The notes under the pieces are model-generated. The model saw nothing but the letters and a program-made list of their open reading frames with translations, was not told the origin of the DNA and searched no databases. A DNA stretch of 64,000 bases, taken from assembly GCA_022747635.1 (NCBI GenBank), contig JAKTNV010000239.1, forward strand, positions 274,302-338,301. Reading direction: 5' to 3'. A program made the position numbers and the translations under genes. The stretch is from Hetaerina americana. Lineage: Eukaryota; Arthropoda; Insecta; Odonata; Calopterygidae. This document shows positions 45,969-56,435 of this stretch, one piece after another; the stretch's first letter is position 1; every line of letters starts with the position of its first letter.

Positions 45969-46874
45969 TTATGGGGGGGAGCACGTGGATGAACTTCGAA
46001 ACCCAATCTTGGAGAATTCACCCGTAAGCCACTTGGATATTTCGTAGGTGGGAGAATTGATGGCGGACACAATGGGGCGCATGGGGCAATCTGTTTTATG
46101 TATTTTTGAGAGTCCGTATAGGCGTGAGAGGTGTGGGTTCGGAACATTAAGTCTGAATTTAAGTTTTTTATCGATTAGGTGCTTGCAATTAGTTAATGCA
46201 GACTTATAGCTTAGGATCATTTTGTTGAGGGGGTTTTTTAACATTTTGGTGTAGGGACCATTGTCAATAAGAGATTGCATTTTTTGAAGATAGGTGTCTT
46301 TGTCCAGAATAACACAGGAATTCCCTTTGTCAGATTTTAAGTAGAAGCAGTTTGTGTTACGAAGTGAGCGGATAAGAGGAAAGAGGTTACTCGGAGGTTG
46401 TACACTCTTGTTGGGGACTTGCGTAAGGTTTTTCCTAATTTGGTTCCCACAGCAATCCCGGATTTGATTCTTGGTTCCCATATCAAGGTATTTAATGGCA
46501 GATGCTATGTGTGCAATGAGATCATTCCAGGGTGGTTTTGGGGGTTTAACACTGAAATTCAGGCCCCGGTTTAGTAAAATTAACTCCTTACGGGAGAAGC
46601 TGGTCTCGGAAAGATTAACTACAAAAGGGAATTGCTTCGCCTTGGCGACATGAGGATGGGTGCTTTCGTCCTTGATGGAGGAGAATTTCTTGGAAATTGA
46701 GAATTGTTTTGGCCGTAGCTTATGGATGCTGACTGAATGGACTTTCCTATCATATTCTAACCACTCGGTAAATTCAATTGAATCCAGACCTGCCGTTAAC
46801 TTAATATGAATATTGTAGGCTTCAATTTCAAGTTTTGATCTTTTTGCGTAAAGGAATTGGATTTTAGACTTCAA
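45969..46874 (-). pseudogene. Penelope-like reverse transcriptase, N-terminal part, truncated
   Basis: 301 open codons. The N-terminal domain (HSVSIHKLRPKQF, LILLNRGLNFSVKPPKPPWN) leads into the RT: FYLKSDKGNSCVILDKDTYL (motif 1-2 region, Lys-Asp-Lys-Gly-Asn), RLYGLSKIHKTDCPMRPIVSAINSPTYEISKWL, after which the frame runs into unrelated residues. The catalytic FDVVSLFTN and YADD blocks are missing, so it cannot polymerise. The first ATG is internal to the family's usual N-terminus. Confidence 0.88.
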
Positions 46875-46959
46875 AAATACGGCTTTTTATCATGGAATCA
46901 TAGCGGAAAAATTGGTTTTTCCGAAGGTGGTCGAGGAGATGAATCGGGGGAGAATTCCG

Positions 46960-47181
46960 TTACTTTGGGAGTCTGTTACATGCAGCGTGTTCTCTAAAGC
47001 GTGTGCGAATATTTCTGCGAGTTTGCCCGATGTAAGAAAGGTCACAATGTGGGCAGGAGGTTTTGTAGATTCCAGATTTGTCTAGGGTCTCAATAGGATC
47101 TTTTGGATTAACAAATAGGTGTTTCAGTTTAGTTTGACTAACAAATGTGGGTGTGTATTTGATTTTTTTGAAGATAGAAGG
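46960..47181 (-). pseudogene. GIY-YIG endonuclease fragment of the Penelope-like element
   Basis: Minus-strand frame of about 73 codons: PSIFKKIKYTPTFVSQTKLK, LFVNPKDPIETLDKSGIYKT, CPHCDLSYIGQTRRNIRTRF and EHAACNRLPK, then a stop. The GIY at the start and the YIGQT with Arg residues and the Glu-His are the hallmarks of the Penelope-associated GIY-YIG nuclease, together with the Cys pair between GIY and YIG and the upstream LF-NPKDPI connector. Shorter than the normal domain because of the early stop. Confidence 0.85.
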
Positions 47182-47610
47182 AAGAACCTTTTGTTAGTTG
47201 TGGGTGGTGAGGTAGTTTGTAGTGGTGGGTAGTTGAGGTAGTCACTTACAGTGTCTTCCTAGTTTGAGTGACGGGTCACTGGCGTCGGGCTTCCCGCCCC
47301 GTAAACCCTGAGTGTTTGTGTGGTTGCGACTTGTGAAGGTCAATTTGTTGTGCAAATACCTGATCAAGGGAGTAATTGTTAGAACTATTTATTTCATATT
47401 TCATTTGTTTGAGTGACGGGTCACTGGCGTCGGGCCTCCCGCCCCGTAAACCCTGAGTGTTGTGTGTTTGCGATTCACGACGGTCAATGTGTCTACATAT
47501 ACCGGAGTGATTGAGTGATTGCTATAACTTTCTCACTCCCTGTAAACCCCCTTCTTTATTCCCCCTATAAGTGCCCTTAAGTGCACGGCTTTGGGTTTTA
47601 TATTCTTTCC

Positions 47611-47715
47611 GTCGACCAAGTGATCGTGCTCGTCGTGAGACAGCTCCTGGCCAAATACGGCGTTGCCATGTATCCGCACCTGACCTATTCTCCCGATTTG
47701 GTACCATAGTCAGAC
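47611..47715 (+). pseudogene. Second mariner family, right part (after Penelope insertion)
   Basis: Reads on from the duplicated target as VDQVIVLVVRQLLAKYGVAM, then YSPDLVP, the block with the third catalytic Asp region. The segment between SVDQ and VVRQLLAKYGV, normally some 150 codons holding the first two catalytic Asp residues, is missing. It is missing inside the target duplication itself, so the mariner was internally deleted before the Penelope-like element landed. The right end was lost at the LINE that follows. Confidence 0.82.
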
Positions 47716-47718
47716 GTT

Positions 47719-49600
47719 TAATGAAAAATCAATATTCCCTGAAAATTGAGAGATACAAGCATATAGTGCGGCGACAGTGGAGAAAATATAAGAAACATTC
47801 AACATTCAGAGAACTTCATCAGTATAACAGCACCAAATAGCTTACTGCCCTCGACAAACGGTATTATCGTGGAGGACTCATATTTTGTGAAAAAATAAGG
47901 AGGATGAGGAAAAATAAGTCAGTGGGACCGGATAATATCTCAATTGACATTCTAAAACTGGGTGATACCGCAATAGCTTTGTACCTGAGTCATCTATTCA
48001 AAGTAACTTTAAATGATGATGCCTTGCCCAGTGATTGGAAAAAAGCAAATATTACACCAATTTCAAAGAAAGGGGATAAAACAATTGCCAGCAATTATAG
48101 ACCGGTAAGCATTACCTCAGTTGTTTGCAAAATAATGGAAAAAAGAATTGCTGACTACATTCGGTAATGGTGGACAAGAGATAAATGGGTATTCAAACAC
48201 CAACATGGGTTTAGAACGCGATACTCGAGTGAAACGCAGCTTTTGGGATCGGCGACGCAATAGACGAAGGAAAGGATGTGGATGCAGTAATTGCTGATTT
48301 TTTGGCAGCTTTTGACCGAGTGCCTCACGATAAATTATTGTTAAATTTGGATTCGATACCATTGGACTTGAGGGTAAAACAATGGATAAAAAAATTTCTT
48401 AGAGGCAGAACTCAAAAATTAAAATTAGGGGATACATTTTCAAATGAGGCGAGCGGTTTAGCAGGAGTTCCACAAGGCAGTGTTCTAGGGCCATTACTCT
48501 TCCTAATTTACGTAAACAATCTACCAAACAATTTACATTCCCAAATAAGACTCTTTGCCGATGACTGCATTATATACAGACGGAAAGAGCATGTAAATGA
48601 CCACGTAATACTACAAAATGACATGGATCGCCTTGGTGACTGGGTTAAAAATAATAATATGGGCATTAATATAAGTAAAAGTAAGCATATACATTTTTCA
48701 AATAAAAATAATGCAGAAAAGGAAATTTACACCATCTTTGGAGAAAGAATCCCATGTACCAGTCAATGCAAATATTTAGGCATTTATTTAACTAGGGAGT
48801 CCAAGTAGATAATTTGACACGGAAGGCATTTAAATTATTGCATTGGGTGATGAGAAATTTAAAAGGAGGTAGCGTAGCCACAAAAGAAAAAGCATATAAG
48901 GCAGTGGTTACCCCTATCCTAGAATACTCCTCCATAGTGTGGGATCCATATGAGGTGGGACATATTAAAAAGATCGAAAAAGTTCAAAGAAAGGCAGCAA
49001 GATATGTACTCGGAAGGCACCAAAGAACAGATAGTGTCACAGAAATGTTAGATATACTGAAATGGGAGAGTTTGAAAAATAGAAGAAAAAGGAGTAGGTC
49101 AGGCGCGATGTATAGAATTGTTAAAAAGGACGAAGCGTGGGAAGATTTATTGCAAGGGATAGAGAAGCCTAACTTAAAGGGAAAAAACGACCATAGCCAC
49201 AAAATAAAAATAAGGACTCAAAAATCAAATAAGAAAAAATACTCTTTTTTAAATAGAACTATAACTGATTGGAACCAGCTGCCTGGAGGTTTGTTTGAGC
49301 CCTTTCCATCCAATTTTAGAAGTTTTAAGTATAAATGTAAAGCAGCCACTGTGTAATAAACATTATTGTTGATATTAAAATATTGTTCGTATGTGATGTG
49401 GACGGCATTTTGTATGTGATGTGGAAGTTTGTTTGTATGTGATGTGGAAGTGCCATTGTATGTAAAAATATTTTGTCTTTTATCTGTTTTTATGTGTCCG
49501 TATGTAATTTTCGTTGTAAGAGCTGTGACCAAACTTGACCGTTGCCACCAGGAAAATCGCCTAATTGTAACGTATTTGTGTGAATAAAAATAAATTAATG
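47719..49600 (+). pseudogene. CR1/jockey-type LINE, 5'-truncated RT
   Basis: Plus-strand RT with fingers KNKSVGPDNISIDILKLG and NYRPVSITSVVCKIMEK (47904-48167, ending in TAA), motif A ADFLAAFDRVPHDKLLLNL, motif B AGVPQGSVLGPLLFLIYVNNLP, motif C RLFADDCIIYR (48278-48805), thumb QCKYLGIYLT, then a one-base frame change at about 48806 and the C-terminus 48814-49356 (YKAVVTPILEYSSIVWDPYE, VQRKAARYVLGRH, RRKRSRSGAMYRI). It lacks the endonuclease, as expected from 5' truncation during target-primed reverse transcription. Two to three inactivating changes. Clade assigned by motif look only. Confidence 0.87.
49385..49460 (+). repeat. Short tandem repeats in the LINE 3' UTR
   Basis: Three copies of gtatgtgatgtgga, spaced about 25-30 bp and separated by variable stretches, followed by a fourth partial gtatgt. 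They lie between the stop codon at 49356 and the A-rich end near 49600. Confidence 0.7.
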
Positions 49601-50254
49601 TTCTTGTAATATTGTGTTAATGGACACTTTAAGGATTTGCAGAGTATTGTTTAAACTAGGAGATAGGTATTTGTTTAACAATATTTGGGATTAAAGCGTA
49701 GGTTCTAATTATTAATGGTTACCAGATTAGAATCCAAAATTTCGTGCCAAATGATCCATAAAACGCATATAGTTCAAGGTATTGTATTAAGGTTCGTAAA
49801 CCTGACTTGTAATCACTGGCATTGTAATGATGAACAATGGTTTTAATCAGCTAAGGCTCTTTTCGCTTTCAGAAAATATTTAATTGTGGTCTGGGGTCTA
49901 ATTCCGTAAATACAATCAAAACCTTGGAAAGGTATTCTCGACGATATGGTCTTGTGCTCTTTTGTTGAGTCGTTCGATCGCGGTAAGTTCGTACGTTTTA
50001 AATGTTACTGTCCCGAATGTTCCATTTTTGTTGGGTACATAAGTTTCAGATATTTTGAGAAATGCTTTTTGGTTTTCCGAGTCTAGCATTAGATACGGTG
50101 AGTCTTCGAATTGCTTCTCATTCGAACGCTGGTTTTTGGAATGAAGGGATGCTGTCTTTTGTTCACGGTTTTCGTTGTGAAAGTACGGAGTTCCAGTAAT
50201 CTCACCTTGTTGGGGTTCACCTTTGTTGAATGATTGGAACACCTGTTGGATGCT
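49601..50254. other. Spacer between LINE and gypsy element
   Basis: AT-rich sequence with no recognised element. A 108-codon minus-strand frame at 49916-50242 (MFQSFNKGEPQQGEITGTPY) has no family I can name. It lies just downstream of the truncated LTR on the same strand. Confidence 0.45.
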
Positions 50255-50510
50255 GTGACCTTAGTAACCATTAGTCGCTTCAACTTCCCCCTTCGGACGC
50301 TGTATATTATCACACTGCTCAGTTACAAAATGTGAGTAGGTGCGGACGGAGCGAGCTGCTGCTTGTTGCGATATCTCTTGCTGCCGACTGCCGGCTAATT
50401 GGTTTATGAGCCTTCGTCTCCGCACTCTAGTACTTTCCTCTGGTGGGAGGACTAGGAAGACTCCGTAGTTGACAGATGAAATGTGGTAACCGCTGCATAA
50501 CCCCCCTTGC
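50255..50510 (-). repeat. Polypurine tract and partial 3' LTR of the gypsy element
   Basis: On the minus strand gcaagggggg (50501-50510) is the polypurine primer site. The LTR starts at tgcagcggttaccaca (50497) and is traceable to about 50255. It contains gcggagacgaaggct and agcagcagctcgctccg. No second LTR seen. Confidence 0.6.
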
Positions 50511-51755
50511 AGTGGGTAAGCCTTGCCAACAGGAGAAAGGAAAAACAAATAAATAACAATTTACAAAGCAAAATCCCTCAGATTCCGTGGGAACTGGACC
50601 CGGCGGCCACTCCGGGTGCTCAGTACCGGGGGCATAGTTGTTCCGGGCTTTAGCCTCTTGGGATTCGGAGGGACTGGACGTAGTAATCATCCTATCTCGA
50701 TGGCTGTCATCTTTCAAAAAGAATGCTGGCTTAAGTCTATCAATAGACACCGTTGTATCCTTCCAATTGACTCGAAGGGTGAAATATTTTTCCGTCCTAT
50801 TTAGCAATTCGAAAGGTCCATCATATGGTGGCTGGAGGGCACGCTTTGTCGCCTTGTGGCGCACAAACACTTGAGATGAGGAGGCCAAATCACGGTGCTG
50901 AAAAACAACCTTCTCTCCATGACGGGTGATGGGAAGAGGGTGCAGCTGCTGCATATGACCTCTCATGTGTGCGGCGAAGTGGGTCTCAGCAATAGGAGGA
51001 TTCGTTTGAGGTGAGAATAACTTCCCAGGAAGGCGTAATGGTTCTCCATACACCATCATGGCAGGGGTGGCCTTCCGGTCCTCTCTCCATGCTGATCGAA
51101 TGCCGAGTAGTACCCATGGGAAGGCATCTGACCAGCTTTGATCGGAATGCCACATAAGGGCTGTCTTTAAATGGCGGTGGAAACGTTCCAGCAATCCATT
51201 AGCGGCAGGGTGGTAGGATGTTGTTCGTAGGTGTTCTGCACCGGAAGTCTTTGCTAAGTCCTGAAATAGAGAGGAGGTGAACTGCGAACCACGATCAGTG
51301 GTTATTCTCTGAGGAACTCCGAAACGGGCAAACCATCCAGAAACCAGCGTCCTTACCACGACTTCCACTGAAATATCTGTGATGGGAAATACCTCCGGCC
51401 ATCGTGTGAATCGGTCAACGATCAATAAACAGTAGCGGAAACCGTTGGACTGGGGCAGGGGACCGATGATGTCCACATGCATATGATGAAACCGTCCTGT
51501 GGGAAGAGGGAAACTCCCGACAGGTAAATGGACGTGGCGATGAATTTTGCACTTTTGGCATTCCAAGCAGGATCGGGCCCAATTGCGGCATTCTTTACGT
51601 AGGGAGGGCCACACGAAATGATCGGCAACCAGCTTGACAGAGGTTCGGATGCCAGGGTGGGCAAGGGAATGTAGCATGTTAAACGCACTTTTGCGGAATG
51701 GGGCTGTCAGGTATGGTCGTACCGTGGTGGATGAAGTGTCACAATATACTTCCAT
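50510..51755 (-). pseudogene. Gypsy integrase with zinc finger and C-terminal domain
   Basis: HHCC zinc finger ([15 protein letters not shown] then [15 protein letters not shown]), core [17 protein letters not shown] and the Glu of [12 protein letters not shown] with DD35E-like spacing, then a GPF/Y-type C-terminal segment ([31 protein letters not shown]). The open frame runs through the purine tract into the LTR, which is common where pol ends near the PPT. The domain itself is uninterrupted, but the element as a whole is defective. Confidence 0.9.
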
Positions 51756-52150
51756 TTTCTACCGGGGACCTTTAACTTTTTAAGACACAAATGGGAGTTG
51801 GGTGTCAAGAATTGCTGCATTTCTTCATCACACGTTTGGGAGGCTGCCAGTGCCTCATAGTCAATGGGGGAACTAATTGCTGTCACTCTGCCGAGAGCGT
51901 CGGCGACCGCATTTTCCACCCCGGAGACATGACGGATGTCCTTGGTGAATTGGGAGATAAAGTCTATGTGACGAAATTGTCGAGGGGAGATCTGATCGGC
52001 CTTCTTTTGCAAGGCAAACGTTATAGGCTTGTGATCCGTATAGACCGTGATTGATCTCCCCTCCACCATGTGGCGGAAATACTTAATGGCTTTGTACACA
52101 TCAAGTAGTTCACGGTCGTACGCGCTGTAATTTCGTTCAGTTGGTGTCAA
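51707..52150 (-). pseudogene. Gypsy RNase H
   Basis: TPTERNYSAYDRELLDVYKAIKYFRHMVEGRSITVYTDHKPITFAL (Glu of RELL and Asp of YTDHK, two of the catalytic positions), then SPRQFRHIDFISQFTKDIRHVSGVENAVADALGRV (Asp of ADALGR). Typical Ty3/gypsy RNase H, upstream of the integrase and overlapping it in a different frame. Confidence 0.88.
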
Positions 52151-52408
52151 TCTCGTTGTGTCAAAGGCAAGCGGCTGCCACTCTTGCCCGCATTTCTGCT
52201 GTAAGGCTGCACCGAGTGAAATATCTGACGGGTCTACGACGAGAGCAAGTGGAGCGTCGGGGTTGGGATGGGCTAGAAGGGCAGCTTTTGCGAGGCTGTC
52301 TTGACAGGTGTTGAATGCATGTCACCTCTCCGCAAATCTAGCCTGGAAAACACCGAATTGACAAATAAGGCGTGCGCAAAATCCTGTTTGTGGGGCACCG
52401 GATATTTA

Positions 52409-53215
52409 TCAGGTAAGGTGCATTGAGGGGTCTGTAGTCCCCGCAGGGCTGCTACTCGCCGGTTTTCTTTGGGACCAGATGGAGGGCAGACGACCAGCTG
52501 CTTTCGGACCGACGCACAATCCCTTATTTGGGCATTGCATCGAATTCGCGTTCCGCGATGGCAAGCCTGTCTGTTGCCAAACGACGTGACTTACACGAAA
52601 CGGACTTACCTGGCGTGGTTCGAATATAATGCATTGTAGTATGGTCAACGCTATGAGGGAAGCCTGGGGGTCTCGTGATTTCTGGGTAGTGGCAAGCAAT
52701 TCGTGGTTACGAGAATGACCGCTCACAGATTTCACTTGATCGGGAGAAGGCTGGGCGTAACTCCCGGGGACTGAAATGGTAGTGAATCCATCAACCAATC
52801 TATGGTTGCGCATGTCCACCAATAACCCGTAGAATTTCAGGAAGTCCGCCCCAATGATAGGTTGTGACACGTCCGCGACAGCGAAACACCACGAAAAATC
52901 GCGACGGAGGCCGAGGTTAAGGCTAAAGGTCATCCGACCATACGTAGAAATAACACTGCTGTTCACTACAAACAGCTCGTAATCAGTCTTGGAGCGGGGC
53001 CTTTCCACTTTGACTCTAGGAAAAACACACAAATCGGACCCAGTATCTATCAAAAACCGCACCTTTGTGTTTCGGTCTGTCACGTACAAGCGGCATGGTT
53101 CGGGACTACCATCGGAGGCTGCTATCACCGACTGCCCTAGGGGTTTTCCGACGCATAGGAGCACGGAGTCGAGCACTTCCGGGCATCGGCGCCAAACCGA
53201 CGGTGGTACCAGCAA
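52409..53215 (-). pseudogene. Gypsy aspartic protease and start of RT
   Basis: Contains FLIDTGSDLCVFPRVKV, the retropepsin-like active site (Asp-Thr-Gly-Ser), then GRMTFSLNLGLRRDFSWCFAVADVSQPIIGADFL (the flap and IIGADFL block), followed by the spacer to RT. After about 52610 the reading shifts and the RT start continues in another frame with a stop at MPK*GIV. The protease would cut the pol precursor of the element. Confidence 0.85.
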
Positions 53216-54303
53216 ACGTCTCTTCTCCCATCCGAATTTTGTGAGGAATGAAATTCCATTGATTCATGTCCACAGTTTAACCCAAATCATATTTCTTAAG
53301 GACGGTTATATGTATACAAAGCATTGAAATATTTCTTTCATCATCTTTAGAACTTGTAAATCAACTAAGTCCGAAACAAACATCATCGAATGTAAATATG
53401 ATCTTGGACTTTATCTTGACTTGCGTCCTCTTTGATTGCATTTATTACTATTGCAACCGGAATGTATACGCATACATACTCTCAGGTAAGTTTCATTCAA
53501 AATGATTTACTTGGGCTAAAGTCTGAGTGAACGTGTGTGGACTAAGCCAATAGTATTGCCTACATGCTACGACACGGTTTACCAAACTCGAGAATCGGTT
53601 TGATGAATTATTTTGGAAATGTTATTTAAATATTTTTAATCGGTTTTAGGAGAGTCATGTCAATATGTTTAAAGAGATGAATTGTAGAAGAGATTTAGTC
53701 ATTTTACAATGATGAGTTCCCCATTTAAAAAAAGGGAATCAGAAAAACATTCTATCTTACGGACCCACTACTTTGGCTCAAAATAATATAAGTTGTAATA
53801 GACTAAATAATGACGACAAAAGACTGATATTTGCAATTTGCTATAAACAAAAGTTTAAACTCTTCTCCTTTAATTAAAACTTTGGCCTTCTGTGTACTCT
53901 ACTAGCAAAATTCAAAACTGGATGAGCATTATATAGTCACCAATTTCATATTTAATACGACAATATTCATTGAAAACATCATTATTCTCACCTTCTGAGC
54001 AGAGATTACATCTGATATCTCTAACTACACTTCAAAAAATAAACACATTTTCTTCATATATTTTAAGGTAATCGCAAAGGTATTCGGAATGGAAAACTTT
54101 TATATTACCTCTTAAATTGAAGGATAGTGGGGATATATTCATTTAGAAAGGAGAAGTTTGAAGATATTGCAAGTAAATCATCCTTTCGTGATCGCACAAG
54201 GTTGAATATATGTCTGTCTATATATTGTTTATCAATCTTTACCGAAACTGCAACTGGGGCCAATGATAAAATGGGGAAAATACTTTCAATTTTAAACAGC
54301 AAT
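53216..54303. other. AT-rich sequence without recognised gene
   Basis: About 1.1 kb, strongly AT-rich, no conserved motif on either strand. Two antiparallel open frames near 54105-54312 have no known family. Confidence 0.55.
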
Positions 54304-55916
54304 TTAGACTAGACTCTTCAATAACATATAGAATCTCCTAAGGTATTTTAAATATCGAGGTTTATTGACCGAGAATGTAAACCGCATAGCTTTCTTCAAT
54401 AATATAATAGCAGACACACGACCTGCTGTCAACAAAATGTCAAAGTGCAGTACCATAACCCAGCAATGGACATTAAGGTCATAATGCCGAGAATAGTCAT
54501 CTCGACCCCGAATGATATCACACTGAGACCGGTGAAGTTCTAAGAAGTAGTCGAGGGCTTTCTTCTTCTTCTGGCCATTGCTCTTGCTCTTCACACCCTG
54601 TGGGTGCACCTATGCAAAGAGGTACTTCATTTCCAAGGTCACTAAATGCTCATCCCCCAGACGATTCATGAAGAAATGATGAACTTGCTTGAAGAAGTTC
54701 AGCACATCCTTCCCATTAAGGTCACATTTTCCTGAACAACCTAAATGGACAAACAATGCTAATGCCACTTGGCAAATGCATTCATTCACAATTCAAACTG
54801 CTTTCTCCCCCAATCCTGCCGTGACCCATCAGTTGAACGGTCTCTCTGTGCCAAAGGTCCTTCCTCTTGGAGAAAATTTGCTAGAACCTTTGAGAGAAAC
54901 TTACCAGCAAACCTGACCTTACCCTGGCGAACATGTCCATGAATTATGTTGATTGTCGCCCTAAAAGCAGGACGTTTGATATTCAAGGATCCCCTAGTCT
55001 GGTAAACGCAACTGGAGATTAATAATTCCATGCGCTCTTCCTATCAACCCAAACAATTCAATGCAAGACCTAGCACATGTTGAAAACCTTTAGATATAGG
55101 TTGCATAGTCGGATTGCAATCCTGATCCAACTCCCCTTCAGTCAGGTGGAGTGCTATTTGATGTAGACCTTTGAGAGTCGCGTTGGATGCCAAATTCATT
55201 CAGATCTCCCTCGTCTTCAAGTGTTTCTCGCCCAAATTCATGACAAGACCGTGACGAACACAATCGTAATGTAGGCGTCTTTATTTGGCTAATTGATTCT
55301 CAATTCTCTCTGTAAAACAACCCATTGGGCTGTCAGTTGAACACCAATCTTTGAATCCACGCTCACCCATGATTGCCTAACAGAAGCATTTCATTACGAT
55401 ATCCTTTTCCATTGGATGGTAGTCTATCTCTGGACATACTGAAGCCGAAATCTCTATCGACCCTTGCGTTTGTTTTACCCCATCCAGAAACCCAGTAACA
55501 GTTTATTCCGTGGAAGAAATATCTACCAGGCATATTACTATTTAAACATCTGGACAAAATACTAGCCAACTTGTAGGAAGAGTGATGACCAATATTAATT
55601 TTATTGTTTTTAGGCTCAAAACTAATGGCAATTAAAGTAATTAAGTGAATGGCAATTACTTGAGTGCCATTCGGCCACTCTTTCCCAAAGACCAAGTGGG
55701 AGGAACATCGAGGTCTTTGAGCGACGAATACACCTTTTTCTGAATTCTGCCAATGTTCCACAAAAGGTGCTCTTTGCCCGAGTCCCAATGAGGAACCATC
55801 TGCGCTTGGCGTATCGCCGAGCTGTGCGTTATGGTGCCAGTTATGTTAGACTCTGTTGTCCTTGCTTTCACCTTTTGTTGAAAATGGTATATCACGGAAC
55901 AACGAATCAACAACAA
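54304..55916 (-). other. Unassigned coding-like region
   Basis: Several minus-strand stretches look protein-like across frame changes, for example NGQKKKKALDYFLELHRSQCDII, HYDLNVHCWVMVLHFDILL, KCDLNGKDVLNFFKQVHHFF, GHVRQGKVRFAGKF and LGQRAPFVEHWQNSEKGVF. A minus-strand start at 55916 (MLLIRCSVIYHF) overlaps two other frames. I do not recognise a family, and single frames never exceed about 140 codons. Possibilities are a decayed transposon of unknown type, a processed host pseudogene, or chance. Confidence 0.3.
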
Positions 55917-56155
55917 GTTTTTTGTGAAGTGCTGAGGTAGAAGTTATCAAGAAATTACTGAGATGTTAACAGCTTTTTACGGTGATGATGATCTAAAGGA
56001 AATATCCGTTATCAAATGGATTAAGCGTTTCAAAATGGCCGACAAGACACCACGGATGATGAAAGATGCCGGGATGACCTTCAACCCTCTCCTGTGATGA
56101 CATTGGAAACATGGATCATGTGCGGTCCCTTGTCCTTACCGATCGTCATTAATAA
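55905..56155 (+). pseudogene. Mariner transposase N-terminal scrap
   Basis: Plus strand, frame-broken: EMLTAFYGDDDLKEISVIKWIKRFKMADKTPRMMKDAG-like sequence followed by MTLETWIMCGPLSL. This matches the HTH region of mariner transposases (the W-x-KRF block, then the DD-G-P linker and a VRSLVLTDRR-like start). No catalytic domain and no ends visible. It abuts the satellite. Confidence 0.55.
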
Positions 56156-56433
56156 ACTGTTTATTCGAATAATAAACGAAAAAGGAGTTTGATTTACTTA
56201 AATTGAAGAAATTTAGAGAAAGTACGCGTTTTCATCCAAAATACGATCATTGGATACACGTGTTGAAATTAAACGACATATTTTGCGATTGAGAAATGAA
56301 CGAATGATGAAAGGAGTTTGAAATTAAACGATGTTATCGAAAACACGAAGAATAAATAAAAACGATCTGTTTTCTGTAAATACTCCATTTCAAATACTTG
56401 TTCAAATTAAAACGAAATTTTTAGCGAAGGAGA
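56156..56433. repeat. Satellite, left segment
   Basis: First monomers of the AT-rich satellite, beginning at about aataaacgaaaaaggagtttg (56167) and interrupted by a mariner derivative at a TA. It contains the recurring phrases acgatcattgga, aacgatgttatcgaaaacac and gttttctgt. Confidence 0.8.
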
Positions 56434-56435
56434 TA

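Larger units (their letters stand above)
45267..47610 (-). mobile_element. Penelope-like element with long inverted ends and 14-bp TSD
   Basis: 2,344 bp flanked by gtcgaccaagtgat at 45253-45266 and 47611-47624. Left arm 45301-45815 and right arm 47240-47610 are inverted copies of each other. The left holds three tandem units of about 144 bp (starting cagggtttacgg at 45457, 45601 and 45745) and the right holds two. A 34-bp non-repeated leader (45267-45300) is present only on the left. Between the arms, on the minus strand, a GIY-YIG endonuclease fragment comes first and a truncated RT second. Confidence 0.88.
50255..53215 (-). mobile_element. Ty3/gypsy retrotransposon, RT core deleted
   Basis: Minus-strand pol remnant in the order protease, start of RT, RNase H, integrase, then polypurine tract and partial 3' LTR. 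No gag or env frame was found and the 5' LTR is not seen. The RT is reduced to its first part (REFDAMPK, SSWSSALHLVPKK, CGDYRPLNAP), which then joins within about 60 bp to the connection/RNase H region (NPDAPLALVVD, LGAALQQKCG). The catalytic YIDD segment is therefore gone. Confidence 0.87.

Noticed and set aside
50255..53215. An endogenous retrovirus with envelope
   Set aside because: Only protease, partial RT, RNase H and integrase are seen. No envelope-like frame occurs downstream of the integrase before the LTR.
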